Positions 24,826 to 34,695 are shown, numbered from the stretch's first letter. The stretch is 35,059 nt of DNA from Mycolicibacterium sp. (GCF_017853185.1 NZ_JAFMJZ010000015.1:1-35059); one strand, 5' to 3'. Numbers and translations are program-made. The notes: a model not told the origin generated them from the letters alone.

Positions 24826-26886
24826 CTACAGGCCGGTCGGATACGTCTCCGGGTTCTGTCCGGCGACCCAGACGCTGTCCGGTTCCAGCGGTTCCAGCGC
24901 CCGGGTCTGGTCGATATGGATCATCGCATCGAACTGGTCGGACGGCCGGACATGGAAGTAGTGACTCTGCCGTTCGGTCTGCGGCAGATAGATCACCCCG
25001 ATCGCCCGGGCGAGCCGGACCGTCTCGAGCGCGGCGGCGGCGGGCGAGCCGTCGTGCATGGTCACCAGGAAGTTTCCTTTCCCGGTGTCGTGCAGCAGTT
25101 CCTCGATGCTGCCGGCCAGCGCGGGCCGCACCGTCTTGTGTTCGGCGGCCCCGCCCCAGTCGCTGGCCGCGGTGACCGTGCCGGAGTAGGTGGACAACCC
25201 GATCAGCCGGCACTCGTCGCCGTACTTCTCGCGGGCGAGCTGGCCGATGGTCAGCTGGCCGTCCGCGGACACCTCGGTGGCGCGCGCGTCGCCCACGTGC
25301 GAGTTGTGCGCCCACACCACCACGCGGGCCGGCTCGGGGTCCCCCGAAGGGCTCCCGGAGATGCGTGAGTGGCGGTTCAGATGGGAGAGCAACGCGTCCA
25401 ACGTCTGGGCCATGTGCTTGTCGCGCATGTTCCACGAGGTGACCCGGCCGGCGAACATGCCACGGTAGTAGGCCTCCGCGTTGCGGACCGTGTTGGCGTT
25501 CTGCTCGGCCTCGAACAGATCGTCCTCGGCCACCGCACCGTCCTCGCCGAGATAGGCGGGCGCGTTGCGCTGCAACTCGATGAGCTGTTCGACGGCCTGG
25601 CGTTCACAACTGGGCCCCGCCCCGAACGCCGCCGCGTAGCCGTAGGCCTGGCCGTCGTGACCGTCGGAGTGGTCGAAACAGGCATATCTGGCGCGCGCCC
25701 GGGCCGCCGCGGCCGGATCCACGGTGTCGAGAAAGCCGATCACCTCCTGCATCGACCGGTGCAGGCTGTAGAGATCCAATCCGTAGAACCCGGTCCGGCG
25801 CCGGCCCTCGGCGGTGCGACGGCCGTTGTGCCAGCGCAACCAGCCGACGAAGTCGCGCACCACCGTGTTGCGCCACATCCAGGCCGGGAACCGCTGGAAG
25901 CCGCGCAGCGCCTCCTCGGGGGTGGTGTCGGCGCCGAAGCCCTGCACGTACCGGTTCACCCGGTAGGCGTCGGGCCAATCCGCTTCTGCGGCAACGGCAT
26001 TGAACCCCTTGTGCTCGATCAGCCACTTGGTGATCTCGGCGCGCGCCTGGTAGAACTCGTGGGTTCCGTGCGAGCTCTCGCCGATCAGCACCACCCGGGC
26101 GTCGCCGATCAGGTCGTCGAGCACCGCGTGCGGCGGCACCCCGCCGGGGGCCTCGACGGCGGCCGCGGCGACCAGATCGGACGGCCGCACCGAGACCGGC
26201 GCCGGAGCCGGGCCCGTGGTCGGCTCGGACAGCAGATCACGCACCTCGTCATCGGAGACCTGGGTGAAATCCCAGAAGGATTCGCCGACGGCGAGGAAGG
26301 GTGTCGGCATCGAGGCGCACACCACGTCGTCGACGAGACCGGCGAACTCGCGGCAGGTGGACTCCGGTGCGGCCGGCACCGCGATGACGATGTGGGCGGG
26401 TTCCGACTCGCGCAACGCCTGAACCGCGGCCAGCATCGAGGACCCGGTGGCCAGTCCGTCGTCGACCAGGATCACGGTCTTGCCGGTCACATTGCAGGGC
26501 GGACGCCCACCGCGGTAGGCCTGCTCGCGCCGGATCAGTTCGCGCGCTTCGCGTTCGGCGACCTCGCGCAACTGTTCGGGGGTGACCTTCAGCGCGCGCA
26601 GCACGTCGTCGTTGACCACCACACGTCCGCCGCTGGCCAGTGCGCCGACGGCGAACTCCTCACGGCCCGGCATCCCGAGCTTGCGCACGATGAAAGCGTC
26701 CAGGGGCGCGCGCAGCGCGCGGGCCACCTCGTAGGCGACCGGAAGTCCGCCGCGGGCCAGGCCGAGCACCACCACGTCGGGGTCATCCCGGTAGTGCTCC
26801 AGCAGGCCGGCCAGCACCTGCCCGGCTTCGCGACGGTCACGGAAGATCCGACGCGGCTGGTGACGAAGCATTCCCCGGTCAGACAT
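24826..26886 (-). CDS. phosphoribosyltransferase-erythromycin esterase fusion (Rv2030c type)
   Basis: 686 residues from the ATG at 26886 (GGGGGA site five bases upstream; a TTG at 26907 is unlikely). Residues 1-215 are a phosphoribosyltransferase fold with the PRPP-binding loop [10 protein letters not shown] at 141-150 and [12 protein letters not shown] near 43. Residues about 245-686 are an erythromycin esterase-like domain with [10 protein letters not shown] at 269-278, [14 protein letters not shown] and [12 protein letters not shown], the His/Glu motifs of Ere-type hydrolases. The protein ends ETYPTGL, as Rv2030c does. In M. tuberculosis this gene follows hspX in the DosR regulon; its reaction is unknown. 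Macrolide resistance should not be assumed from the family name. It is preceded by a nitroreductase gene (47-bp gap). Confidence 0.9.
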   Translation of the reverse strand: MSDRGMLRHQPRRIFRDRREAGQVLAGLLEHYRDDPDVVVLGLARGGLPVAYEVARALRAPLDAFIVRKLGMPGREEFAVGALASGGRVVVNDDVLRALKVTPEQLREVAEREARELIRREQAYRGGRPPCNVTGKTVILVDDGLATGSSMLAAVQALRESEPAHIVIAVPAAPESTCREFAGLVDDVVCASMPTPFLAVGESFWDFTQVSDDEVRDLLSEPTTGPAPAPVSVRPSDLVAAAAVEAPGGVPPHAVLDDLIGDARVVLIGESSHGTHEFYQARAEITKWLIEHKGFNAVAAEADWPDAYRVNRYVQGFGADTTPEEALRGFQRFPAWMWRNTVVRDFVGWLRWHNGRRTAEGRRRTGFYGLDLYSLHRSMQEVIGFLDTVDPAAAARARARYACFDHSDGHDGQAYGYAAAFGAGPSCERQAVEQLIELQRNAPAYLGEDGAVAEDDLFEAEQNANTVRNAEAYYRGMFAGRVTSWNMRDKHMAQTLDALLSHLNRHSRISGSPSGDPEPARVVVWAHNSHVGDARATEVSADGQLTIGQLAREKYGDECRLIGLSTYSGTVTAASDWGGAAEHKTVRPALAGSIEELLHDTGKGNFLVTMHDGSPAAAALETVRLARAIGVIYLPQTERQSHYFHVRPSDQFDAMIHIDQTRALEPLEPDSVWVAGQNPETYPTGL

Positions 26887-26933
26887 TCGTTCCCCCAATC
26901 GTCTCAACCCAGTGCATCACGGCGAGCGGGAAC

Positions 26934-27914
26934 TCACCAGGGGGTGATGCTCAGGACGTCGGAAAGCGCCCGGCGCGGGGTCATCGGCGGGTGTTCGCCG
27001 ACGGCCGCCACCCGGCCGACGCGGATCAGCAGCTGTGGTTCACCGCTGCCGCCGATCACCGAACGCAGGATGTCGCGGCTGGCGTCCAGTTCGGTGAGGT
27101 GGGTCAGCGTGCAGGTGGCCAGCCCGGCCATGGTGGCCTCCAGCAGTGCCGCCGAGAGGGCCTCCCCGCAGCCCAGGACGTTGGGCTGGGAATCGTCATA
27201 GGTCGACAGCGCCACGATCGCCGAGTGGTCGGTGTCCGGACGGTCACCGGTGAGATCCCCGGCCGGGAACTCGCGTGCCACCCCCACCCGCTCCCGGTCC
27301 GCGGCCGACACCAGGGCGCTGTGGGGGACGCCGTCTGCGGTCTCGAACAGTCCTGTCCACCAACTCAATTCGGCTTGGTAGGACGGGTCGTAACGGCGCA
27401 GCGCTTCGGTGAGTCGGGAGGCATCGGCCAGCTCGGCGCGCGCCTCCTCCGGCAGCACATCGAGCCTGGCGTCTTGCGGGTCGATCGCGTTGCGGAGCGC
27501 GTTCTCGAACGCCGGCCAGCTAGGCGGGGCGGTGAACGGCAGCCGGTCGGTGCGCCGCCGCAGGATCGCATCGGCCCGGGCACGGTCGGCCTCAGTGACG
27601 ATCTCGAGCCGGTGGAACTCGATGGTGGCCACATGCGCGAGGGCGTTGGGGTTGGGGAATCGGGCCACATCGGCGTGCCACCCGGCCGCCGCCGCGGCCG
27701 CCCGCAGATGATCCAGCAGCGCACCGCAACTGATCAGCGCCTCCCGGCCGGCGTGGTCGGTGGCGCGCGGAACGCGATGCGGTTCGACGAACACTCGCAG
27801 CACGCCGCCCTCGGCGGTCAGCCGCCACGGCTGGCTGTTGTGCACCGACGGCGCACGACAGGCGAGTTCCACGGCACTGGCCAGCGCTTGCGGCGTGATC
27901 GCCGAACCGCCCAT
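26934..27914 (-). CDS. Acg-family nitroreductase-fold protein, second copy
   Basis: 326 residues from the ATG at 27914, with GAAGGGGCGG upstream. The signature CRAPSVHNSQPW at 19-30 occupies exactly the same position as in the product of the gene at 14700-15722. HAGREALISCGALLDHL, RRRTDRLPFTAPP, ATMAGLATCTLTHLTELD and a C-terminal MTPRRALSDVL follow, as in Rv3131/Rv3127. It is a paralogue of that protein, diverged in the middle third. It is likely FMN-binding with redox or flavin-storage function under hypoxia. It heads the minus-strand run that contains pfkB and dosRS and is divergent from the kinase/P-loop gene, sharing an 84-bp promoter region. Confidence 0.88.
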   Translation of the reverse strand: MGGSAITPQALASAVELACRAPSVHNSQPWRLTAEGGVLRVFVEPHRVPRATDHAGREALISCGALLDHLRAAAAAAGWHADVARFPNPNALAHVATIEFHRLEIVTEADRARADAILRRRTDRLPFTAPPSWPAFENALRNAIDPQDARLDVLPEEARAELADASRLTEALRRYDPSYQAELSWWTGLFETADGVPHSALVSAADRERVGVAREFPAGDLTGDRPDTDHSAIVALSTYDDSQPNVLGCGEALSAALLEATMAGLATCTLTHLTELDASRDILRSVIGGSGEPQLLIRVGRVAAVGEHPPMTPRRALSDVLSITPW

Positions 27915-27998
27915 GGGCCGCCCCTTCCCGTCAGTTCCCACGATAGGGCGTGCGAGGATCGAATAGGGGCGCGGACGAGCTGGGGGGAGAGCTGGCAG
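27915..27998. promoter_or_regulatory. 84-bp divergent promoter region between the two dormancy operons
   Basis: On the minus strand TATCGT at 27940-27945 is a good -10 for the nitroreductase-to-dosS run, giving a leader of about 20 nt with a ribosome-binding site. On the plus strand the GGGGGGAGA site at 27982-27990 serves the kinase/P-loop gene. CGATAGGG at 27941-27948 and CGAATAGGGG at 27960-27969 form a loose repeat. No DosR box close to the consensus is visible. Confidence 0.5.
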
Positions 27999-29486
27999 AT
28001 GGCCGACACCGGCGGTGGCTACCGCCCGCAGGTCGCCGAGACCCATACCGGTCTGGTGGTGCTGGTCGGCGATCTGGCCTACAAGACGAAGAAGCCGGTG
28101 GTCACCGACTTCCTCGACTTCTCCAGCGCAGCCAGCCGGGAACGGGCCTGCGCCGATGAGGTCCGGCTCAACAGCCGGCTGTCGCCGCAGAGCTATCTGG
28201 GAGTGGGGCACTTCGCCGGGCCGCACGGTGGGGATCCCGAACCGGTCATCGTGATGCGGCGTTACTCCGATGACGTCCGGCTGGCGACCAAGGTGAGTCG
28301 CGGCGAGCCCGTCGAGCAGGACCTCGCCGCGGTGGCGGCCGTCATGGCCCGCTTCCACGCCGGCGCCGCTCGCGGGCCGGAGATCGACGCGCAGGCCGGG
28401 GTCGCAGCCGTGACCGCCCGCTGGCGGGAGAACCTCGCTGAGCTGACCCGCTACGCCGCCGGACTCGTTCCGGGTCTCGACCCGGCGGTGGTGTCCGAGA
28501 TCGACCGGCTGACAACCGATTTCGTCGAGGGGAGGGCGGAACTCTTCGACGGGCGGATCGCCGCGGGACGGATCGTCGACGGCCACGCCGACCTGATCGC
28601 CGATGACATCTTCTGCCTTCCCGACGGGCCGGCACTGTTGGACTGCCTGGAATTCGACAGCCTGCTGCGCTTCGTCGACGTGATCGACGACGTGGCTTTC
28701 CTGGCGATGGACCTGGAGTTCCTCGGCCGGCCCGATCTGGCCGGGTTCTTCACCCGGAGCTATCTGGAGATGACCGGCGACGACGCACCGGCGTCACTGC
28801 GGGACTTCTACATCGCCTACCGGGCCGGCGTGCGGGCCAAGGTCGACTGTGTTCGTTACCTCCAGGGCCGGGCCGAATCCGCCGACGATGCCCGCCGGCA
28901 CCTGGAGATCGCGTCTTCGCACCTGCGTGCCGCCGCCGTCCGGCTGATCCTGGTCGGTGGCGGTCCCGGCACCGGTAAGTCCACCGTGGCCCGCGCACTC
29001 GCCGAACGCCTTGGGGCGCAGGGTGTTGAGGCCCAGGTGATCTCCACCGACGACGTCCGTGCGGCCCTGGTGGGCCGTGGCGAGCTCACCGGCGAACCGG
29101 GGGTTCTCGGCGAGGGCCTCTACACCCGGGAGAACGTCGACGCGGTCTACGACGCGGTGCTGACCCAGGCGCGGCGAGCGCTGCACGGCGGCCGCACGGT
29201 GATCCTGGACGGAACCTGGCTCGACGAACGGCATCGGCGACAGGCCCGGCAGGTCGCCGGGCAGTCATCGGCCCGCATCGTCGAACTGGCCTGCGTCGCA
29301 CCGCTGGACGCCACCGTGAATCGGATCCGCACCCGCACCGGCAGCACCTCGCAGGTGACCCCGGACATCGCAACCACGCTCGGTGACCGCGGCGTCTGGC
29401 CCCAGGCGCACCGCGTCGATACCACCAAACCGCTGACCGAATCCGTCGCCGAGGCGGAAAATCATTGTTGTCCGCCGAAGATCTGA
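27999..29486 (+). CDS. aminoglycoside-phosphotransferase-like kinase fused to P-loop ATPase (Rv2004c type)
   Basis: 495 residues from the ATG at 27999 with a strong GGGGGGAGA site eight bases upstream. The N-terminal half is an APH/ChoK-like fold: a Lys in AYKTKKPV near 29, and the catalytic-loop remnant DGHADLIADDI at 195-205 (HAD instead of HGD), followed by DCLEFD at 215-220 in the metal-binding position. The C-terminal part has a Walker A motif GGGPGTGKST (320-329) and a gluconate-kinase or AAA-like nucleotide-kinase fold with ISTDDVRAAL. This matches the 498-residue Rv2004c of the DosR regulon. The substrate is unknown. It leads an operon with ppsA, 11 bp downstream. Confidence 0.85.
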   Translation: MADTGGGYRPQVAETHTGLVVLVGDLAYKTKKPVVTDFLDFSSAASRERACADEVRLNSRLSPQSYLGVGHFAGPHGGDPEPVIVMRRYSDDVRLATKVSRGEPVEQDLAAVAAVMARFHAGAARGPEIDAQAGVAAVTARWRENLAELTRYAAGLVPGLDPAVVSEIDRLTTDFVEGRAELFDGRIAAGRIVDGHADLIADDIFCLPDGPALLDCLEFDSLLRFVDVIDDVAFLAMDLEFLGRPDLAGFFTRSYLEMTGDDAPASLRDFYIAYRAGVRAKVDCVRYLQGRAESADDARRHLEIASSHLRAAAVRLILVGGGPGTGKSTVARALAERLGAQGVEAQVISTDDVRAALVGRGELTGEPGVLGEGLYTRENVDAVYDAVLTQARRALHGGRTVILDGTWLDERHRRQARQVAGQSSARIVELACVAPLDATVNRIRTRTGSTSQVTPDIATTLGDRGVWPQAHRVDTTKPLTESVAEAENHCCPPKI

Positions 29487-29497
29487 GGAGTTCGCTG

Positions 29498-31777
29498 ATG
29501 TCCAGCCCCCATTACGTCGCCGATATCGCTGAACTGGGCATGGCCAACGCGGAGGAGGCCGGCGGCAAGGGCGCCAACATGGGCGAGATGGTGGCCGCCG
29601 GTCTGCCGGTGCCGCCCGGCTTCGTGGTGCTGCGCGACAGCTATCTGGAGTCGATGAAGGCCGCCGGGGTGTCCGACGAACTCAACGCCGCGCACCGCGA
29701 GGCCATGCGCTCCGGCGATCAGGACAAGCAGACCGTGATGTGCAACGCGATGAAGGACATGGTGCTGAGGGCGGGGATGCCTCCCGAGGTCCGGGATCGC
29801 ATCCTGGCCTCGTACCGGGCGATGGGTTCGGACGTCAATGTGGCCGTGCGCTCGTCGGCCACCGGCGAGGACGGCGCGGACGCCTCCTTCGCCGGTATGA
29901 ACGCGACCTTCACCAACATCTCCGGTGAGGAGCAACTGATCGACGCGGTCCAGCGGTGCTGGGCCTCGCTGTTCGGGCCCCGGGTGGTCACCTACCGGGC
30001 CAGCCGCGGGTTCACCGCCGACCCGGCGATGGCGGTGGTGGTTCAGCAGATGATCGCCTCCGAACGGTCCGGTGTGGCGTTCACCGCCGACCCGACCACC
30101 GACGAGACCGACCGGGTGGTGGTCGAGGGCGCCTTCGGTCAGGGCGAGGTGGTGGTCTCCGGTTCGGTGGAGCCCGACACCTATGTGGTGTCCAAGGAGA
30201 ACGGCGAAATCCTTTCCCGCCGAATCGGTTACAAGCAGTTCAAGATCGTCCGCGGCGCGGACGGCAACGATCTCAACATCGACCTCGACGAGGCCGAGGC
30301 GCTCAAACAGGTCCTCAACGACGACGAGGTTCGCACGATCGCCGATATCGCGATCCGTAGTGAGAAGCACGCCGGCTGCCCGCAGGACACCGAGTGGGCG
30401 ATCGCCGACGGCAAGACCTACATCGTGCAGACCCGTCCGATCACCACGTTGAAGCGGGCCGGCAAGCCCGTCCCGGAAACCCACGAGGTGCTGATCCAGG
30501 GCCTGCCCGCGGTGCCCGGCGAGGCCTCCGGCGTGGTGCGGGTACTGGCCGACGTCGCCGACGGCAGCCGTATGCAGGACGGCGAGGTGCTGGTGGCCAA
30601 GATGACCAACCCGGACTGGCTGCCCACCATGCGCCGCGCCTCGGCCCTGGTGACAGATTCCGGCGGCATGACCTGCCACGCCGCCATCGTCGCCCGCGAA
30701 CTGGGTGTGCCCTGCATCGTCGGCGCCCGCACCGCCACCAAGGACCTCAAGGACGGGACCGTGGTCACCGTCGACGGCACCCGCGGCCGGGTGCTGGCCG
30801 GCCGGGTCGAGAGCCCGAAGGCCGGCGGCGCGCAGACCGCACCGGTGGGGGCGGCGGCGGTGCCTTCCGAGGTGACCGGCACCAAGATCTACGTCAACGT
30901 CGCGATGCCGGACAAGGCCGAGGCGGCCGCAGCCCTCGACGTCGACGGGGTGGGACTGCTGCGCGCCGAACTGATCCTGGAAGACGCACTGCACAACCGG
31001 CACCCGCGTGACCTGATCGAGCACGGCGAGCAGGACAGCCTGGTCGATTCACTGGCCAACGCGGTGGGCCGGGTCGCGGCGGCGTTCTCGCCGCGCCCGG
31101 TGATCTACCGGGCCTCGGACTTCCGCACCAACGAGTTCCGCAACCTCAAGGGCGGCGACAAGTTCGAACCCGAAGAGCACAATCCGATGATCGGCTACCG
31201 CGGCTGCTACCGGTACGTCAGCAACCCGGATCTGTTCGGTCTGGAACTGCAGGCACTGGCCCGGGTGCGGGAGCGGAATCCCAACCTGCACTTGATGATT
31301 CCGTTCGTCCGGACCAAGTGGGAACTGGAGAAGTGCCTGGAACTGGTGGACGCCAGCCCGCTGGGCCGGCAGCGCGGCCTGCACCGCTGGGTGATGGCCG
31401 AGGTGCCGTCGGTGGTGCACTGGCTGCCCGAGTACGTCGGCATGGGCATCGACGGGGTGTCCATCGGCAGCAACGACCTGACCCAGTTGATGCTGGGGGT
31501 GGACCGCGACTCCGATCTGTGCGCCGAACTCTACGACGAGTCCGACGCCGCGGTGCTCGACGCGATCGGCCAGATCATCGGCACCGCCCGGCGATTGGGT
31601 ATCACCGCATCGCTGTGCGGACAGGCGCCGTCGAGCCGGCCGGACTTCGCCGAACACCTTGTGCGGATGGGGATCACGTCGATCTCGGTCACCCCGGACG
31701 TAGCGACCAAGACGCGTCGCAACGTCGCAGCCGCGGAGCGGCGTCTGCTGCTCGAGTCGGCACGTGGACGCGACTGA
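29498..31777 (+). CDS. ppsA: phosphoenolpyruvate synthase
   Basis: 759 residues from the ATG at 29498 (GAGGAG seven bases upstream; an in-frame start at 29465 lies inside the previous gene). Domains in order: an ATP-grasp nucleotide-binding domain with VRSSATGED at about 118-126, a phosphohistidine swivel domain with the catalytic His394 in SGGMTCHAAIVA, and a C-terminal PEP/pyruvate-binding TIM barrel with YRASDFRTNEF, GSNDLTQLMLGVDRDS and the catalytic Cys near 707 (LCGQAPS). The length fits PpsA (about 790), not pyruvate phosphate dikinase (about 880). It makes PEP, AMP and phosphate from pyruvate and ATP, allowing gluconeogenic flow. Its place in a dormancy island suggests PEP supply under oxygen limitation. 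It overlaps mgtA by 14 nt. Confidence 0.93.
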   Translation: MSSPHYVADIAELGMANAEEAGGKGANMGEMVAAGLPVPPGFVVLRDSYLESMKAAGVSDELNAAHREAMRSGDQDKQTVMCNAMKDMVLRAGMPPEVRDRILASYRAMGSDVNVAVRSSATGEDGADASFAGMNATFTNISGEEQLIDAVQRCWASLFGPRVVTYRASRGFTADPAMAVVVQQMIASERSGVAFTADPTTDETDRVVVEGAFGQGEVVVSGSVEPDTYVVSKENGEILSRRIGYKQFKIVRGADGNDLNIDLDEAEALKQVLNDDEVRTIADIAIRSEKHAGCPQDTEWAIADGKTYIVQTRPITTLKRAGKPVPETHEVLIQGLPAVPGEASGVVRVLADVADGSRMQDGEVLVAKMTNPDWLPTMRRASALVTDSGGMTCHAAIVARELGVPCIVGARTATKDLKDGTVVTVDGTRGRVLAGRVESPKAGGAQTAPVGAAAVPSEVTGTKIYVNVAMPDKAEAAAALDVDGVGLLRAELILEDALHNRHPRDLIEHGEQDSLVDSLANAVGRVAAAFSPRPVIYRASDFRTNEFRNLKGGDKFEPEEHNPMIGYRGCYRYVSNPDLFGLELQALARVRERNPNLHLMIPFVRTKWELEKCLELVDASPLGRQRGLHRWVMAEVPSVVHWLPEYVGMGIDGVSIGSNDLTQLMLGVDRDSDLCAELYDESDAAVLDAIGQIIGTARRLGITASLCGQAPSSRPDFAEHLVRMGITSISVTPDVATKTRRNVAAAERRLLLESARGRD

Positions 31778-34274
31778 GGAATCGAACTCGGCAGGTCTGA
31801 CCACCGCCGAAGCGGCGGCCCGGCTGGCCCGCGACGGGCCGAATTCGCTTCGGACACATCGGGTCAGCGCATGGTCGGTGCTGCGCCGTCAGCTCAACAA
31901 TGCGGTGCTGGGACTTCTCGCCGTCACCGCGGTGGCGTCGTTCTTCCTCGGTGACAGCACCCAGGCCGTCATCATCGGGATCATCCTGGCCGTCAGCATC
32001 GGCCTGGGATTCGTCAACGAGTACCGCGCCGAACGTGCCACCGCCGCATTGCACTCCAGGGTCCGGCACACGGCGCTGGCCCGCCGCGACGGCCGGTTCG
32101 TGAAGGTCGACGTCAACGAACTCGTCGTCGGCGACGTGATCGAACTGACCCTGGGCGAACTCGTTCCGGCCGACGTCCGGCTGCTCACCGCCAACGGGTT
32201 GGAGTGCAACGAGAGCATCCTGACCGGTGAATCCGCGGCGGTGGAGAAGTCACCGGGGGATCAGGCGTTCATGGGCACCGTGGTCAGCGCCGGCGACGGG
32301 GTCGCGGTGGTCAGCGCCACCGGACTGGACGCACGGTTCGGCCGGATCGCGGCGGGGTTGGGGGAGCGTCAGCCCGAGACCGAGTTCCAGGCCGGGCTGC
32401 GCCGGTTCTCCTATCTGCTGCTTCAGGTGGCGGTCGTGCTGACCGTGCTGATCCTGGTCACCAATCTGTTGCTACGCCGGCCGGTGATCGACTCGGTGCT
32501 CTTCGCCCTGGCGATCGCGGTGGGCATCACCCCGCAATTGCTGCCCGCGGTGGTCAGCACGAGTCTGGCGACCGGGTCCCGGCGGCTGGCCGCACTCAGG
32601 GTTCTGGTCAAGCGACTGGTCTGCATCGAGGATCTCGGCGACATCGACATCCTGGTGACCGACAAGACCGGCACGCTCACCGAGGGCCGGGTGACGCTGA
32701 TCGAGGCGGTCGACGCCGCCGGCGCGGCCAGCGATGCGGTGCTGCGGGCCGGACTGCTGGCCACCGACGTCGATCCGGCCGCCGGGGGAGTCAGTGCCAA
32801 CGCACTGGATGCCGCGCTCTGGGAGTCCGATGCCGGCCGGCGGATCGGCACCGCGGGTGCGCACCGGATCGCCGAACTTCCCTTCGACCACACCCGGCGG
32901 GCCACCTCGGCATTGGTGGAGGAGGCCGGTGTTCGAACTCTGATCGTCAAGGGCGCCCCGGAGCAGGTGCTCGAGCGGTGCGCGACGGTCCCGGAGTCCG
33001 CGCAGGCCGTGCTGGACCGCTACTTCGCCGAAGGAAGACGAGTCGTCGCGGTGGCAGGCAAGGCTGCCCCGGGTCTGACCGCGATCACCGCCGCCGATGA
33101 GGCCGGCCTTACCCTCGACGGTTTCCTGGTCTTCGCCGACCCGCCGAAGCAGGCCGCCCGAGCTTCACTGGCACAGCTCGCCGCACTGGGTATCGAGGTC
33201 AAGGTCGCCACCGGGGACAACCCTCAGGTTGCTGAAAAGGTCTGTGCGGACTTGGGTTTGGCGTCCAAGGGCACGCTCACCGGAGACCAGCTGGCCGGCC
33301 TGGACGACGCCGCGTTCGAAGCGGCCGTGCAGAACGCGAGCGTCTTCGCCCGGATCTCGCCGGAGCAGAAGGCGAAGGTGATCAGCGTGCTACGCCGGGC
33401 CGGACGGTCGGTGGGCTTCCTCGGCGACGGCGTCAATGACGCACTGGCCCTGCACTCCGCCGATGTCGGCATCTCGGTGGACACCGCCACCGACGTGGCC
33501 AAGGACGCCGCCGACGTGGTGCTGTTGGAGAAGGATCTCGGGGTGCTGGCCACCGGCGTCGCCGAAGGTCGGCGGATCTTCGCCAACACCATCAAGTACG
33601 TGCTGATGGGAACGTCGAGCAACTTCGGCAACATGTTCTCGGCGGCCGCCGCCTCGGCGGTGCTCACCTTCCTGCCGATGCTGCCCGGCCAGATCCTGCT
33701 CAACAATCTGCTGTACGACACATCGCAACTCGCCATCCCGACCGACCGGGTCGACGACGAGCAACTGCACGCCCCGTCGCACTGGAACATCGCCTTCATT
33801 CGCCGGTTCATGCTCACTTTCGGACCGATCAGTTCGCTGTTCGACTTCCTCACCTTCGGGCTGATGCTCGGGGTCCTGCACGCCGGACCGGTCGAATTCC
33901 GCACCGGGTGGTTCGTCGAGTCGCTGGCCACCCAGACGCTGATCATCTTCGCCATCCGGACCCGCAGGGTGCCGTTCCTGCGCAGCCGGCCCGGCGGGCT
34001 GCTGACGGCCACCACGTTCGCGGTGATCGCGATCGGGATCGCCCTGACGGTCTCACCACTGGCTGCGGCGCTGGGGTTCACCCCGCTGCCGTGGCAGTTC
34101 TTCGGGGCGCTGGCGTTGTTCGTGCTCGCCTACCTGGTGCTGGTGGAGATCACCAAGGTGCTGTTCTACGCCGAGCCGATCCGGCCGGGCGGACTGCCGC
34201 ACCGGACCCGGGGCCGGGAGCACCGGATCGGCCGCCGGGCCGCACGGTTCAGCCATGGTGGACGGCTGGGCTGA
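31764..34274 (+). CDS. mgtA: MgtA-type P-type ATPase (probable Mg2+ importer)
   Basis: 836 residues from a GTG at 31764, inside the end of ppsA, so the two are translationally coupled. P-type ATPase motifs are complete: TGES at 154-157, phosphorylation site DKTGTLT with Asp300, KGAPE in the nucleotide domain, and GDGVNDALAL. The C-terminal membrane domain (NNLLYDTSQLAIPTDRVDDEQL, FGPISSLFDFLTFGLM, SLATQTLIIFAIRTRRVPF) is the P3B MgtA/MgtB pattern, not the Ca2+-ATPase-like CtpF of the M. tuberculosis DosR regulon. TM4 reads GITPQLLP where E. coli MgtA has GLTPEMLP. Mg2+ uptake into the cytoplasm is the expected role. The N-terminal extension is short compared with E. coli MgtA. Confidence 0.92.
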   Translation: MDATEESNSAGLTTAEAAARLARDGPNSLRTHRVSAWSVLRRQLNNAVLGLLAVTAVASFFLGDSTQAVIIGIILAVSIGLGFVNEYRAERATAALHSRVRHTALARRDGRFVKVDVNELVVGDVIELTLGELVPADVRLLTANGLECNESILTGESAAVEKSPGDQAFMGTVVSAGDGVAVVSATGLDARFGRIAAGLGERQPETEFQAGLRRFSYLLLQVAVVLTVLILVTNLLLRRPVIDSVLFALAIAVGITPQLLPAVVSTSLATGSRRLAALRVLVKRLVCIEDLGDIDILVTDKTGTLTEGRVTLIEAVDAAGAASDAVLRAGLLATDVDPAAGGVSANALDAALWESDAGRRIGTAGAHRIAELPFDHTRRATSALVEEAGVRTLIVKGAPEQVLERCATVPESAQAVLDRYFAEGRRVVAVAGKAAPGLTAITAADEAGLTLDGFLVFADPPKQAARASLAQLAALGIEVKVATGDNPQVAEKVCADLGLASKGTLTGDQLAGLDDAAFEAAVQNASVFARISPEQKAKVISVLRRAGRSVGFLGDGVNDALALHSADVGISVDTATDVAKDAADVVLLEKDLGVLATGVAEGRRIFANTIKYVLMGTSSNFGNMFSAAAASAVLTFLPMLPGQILLNNLLYDTSQLAIPTDRVDDEQLHAPSHWNIAFIRRFMLTFGPISSLFDFLTFGLMLGVLHAGPVEFRTGWFVESLATQTLIIFAIRTRRVPFLRSRPGGLLTATTFAVIAIGIALTVSPLAAALGFTPLPWQFFGALALFVLAYLVLVEITKVLFYAEPIRPGGLPHRTRGREHRIGRRAARFSHGGRLG

Positions 34275-34357
34275 AGTTTGCCGCCGTGGCCCCGCCGCGG
34301 TGATCTGCGGCCCTGGGAATGGGTGATCAGGGCACCATCCCACGCCGCAATTCGGGC

Positions 34358-34377
34358 AATGGGACTGAGGTCGGAAA
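34358..34377 (+). promoter_or_regulatory. weak DosR-box-like sequence
   Basis: AATGGGACTGAGGTCGGAAA matches 12 of 20 consensus positions, with an intact GGGACT half and GGTC in the other half. It stands about 360 bp before fas and 84 bp after mgtA, with no gene immediately downstream. Confidence 0.25.
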
Positions 34378-34648
34378 AACCTACTGAAAAGTAAGGATTT
34401 GCCAGCAAACCTCTTTTTGCCATTCCGGTCCGCAATTTCGCGGCTGCGGCGCCCATCCCGGTCCTGACGACGACGCCGGTGGTCGCCGGAAGCCGGATAA
34501 CGATTTGATAACAGTCATGCCTTGATCTGCGAACTTCTACCTACTCAAGCGTAACCACCTGCACGCAGGAGGTTTGCTCCGAGGCGCTCCAACCTGGCCT
34601 TTCGTGCTGCGCTATTACCCGCGCGTAGAACTCGTCAGTAACCAATAT

Positions 34649-34665
34649 CGCGTGACGAAAACGCG
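34649..34665. promoter_or_regulatory. inverted repeat upstream of fas
   Basis: CGCGT at 34649-34653 and ACGCG at 34661-34665 are perfect complements separated by 7 nt, about 75 bp before the fas start. In mycobacteria the fas promoter is controlled by FasR through inverted repeats, so this is a candidate half of such a site; the exact FasR consensus was not available to me. Confidence 0.3.
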
Positions 34666-34695
34666 TTGTTCTCATGGGACTCTTATTGCGCCTGC

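Noticed and set aside
26915..26950. GCATCAC/GTGATGC inverted repeat between the second nitroreductase and the Rv2030c-like gene as a terminator
   Set aside because: The stem is 7 bp with a 22-nt loop and one arm lies in the coding sequence; too weak to separate the two genes into different operons.
29462..31024. 520-codon minus-strand frame opposite ppsA
   Set aside because: His/Gly/Arg-rich antisense shadow; the plus frame has complete PEP synthase motifs.
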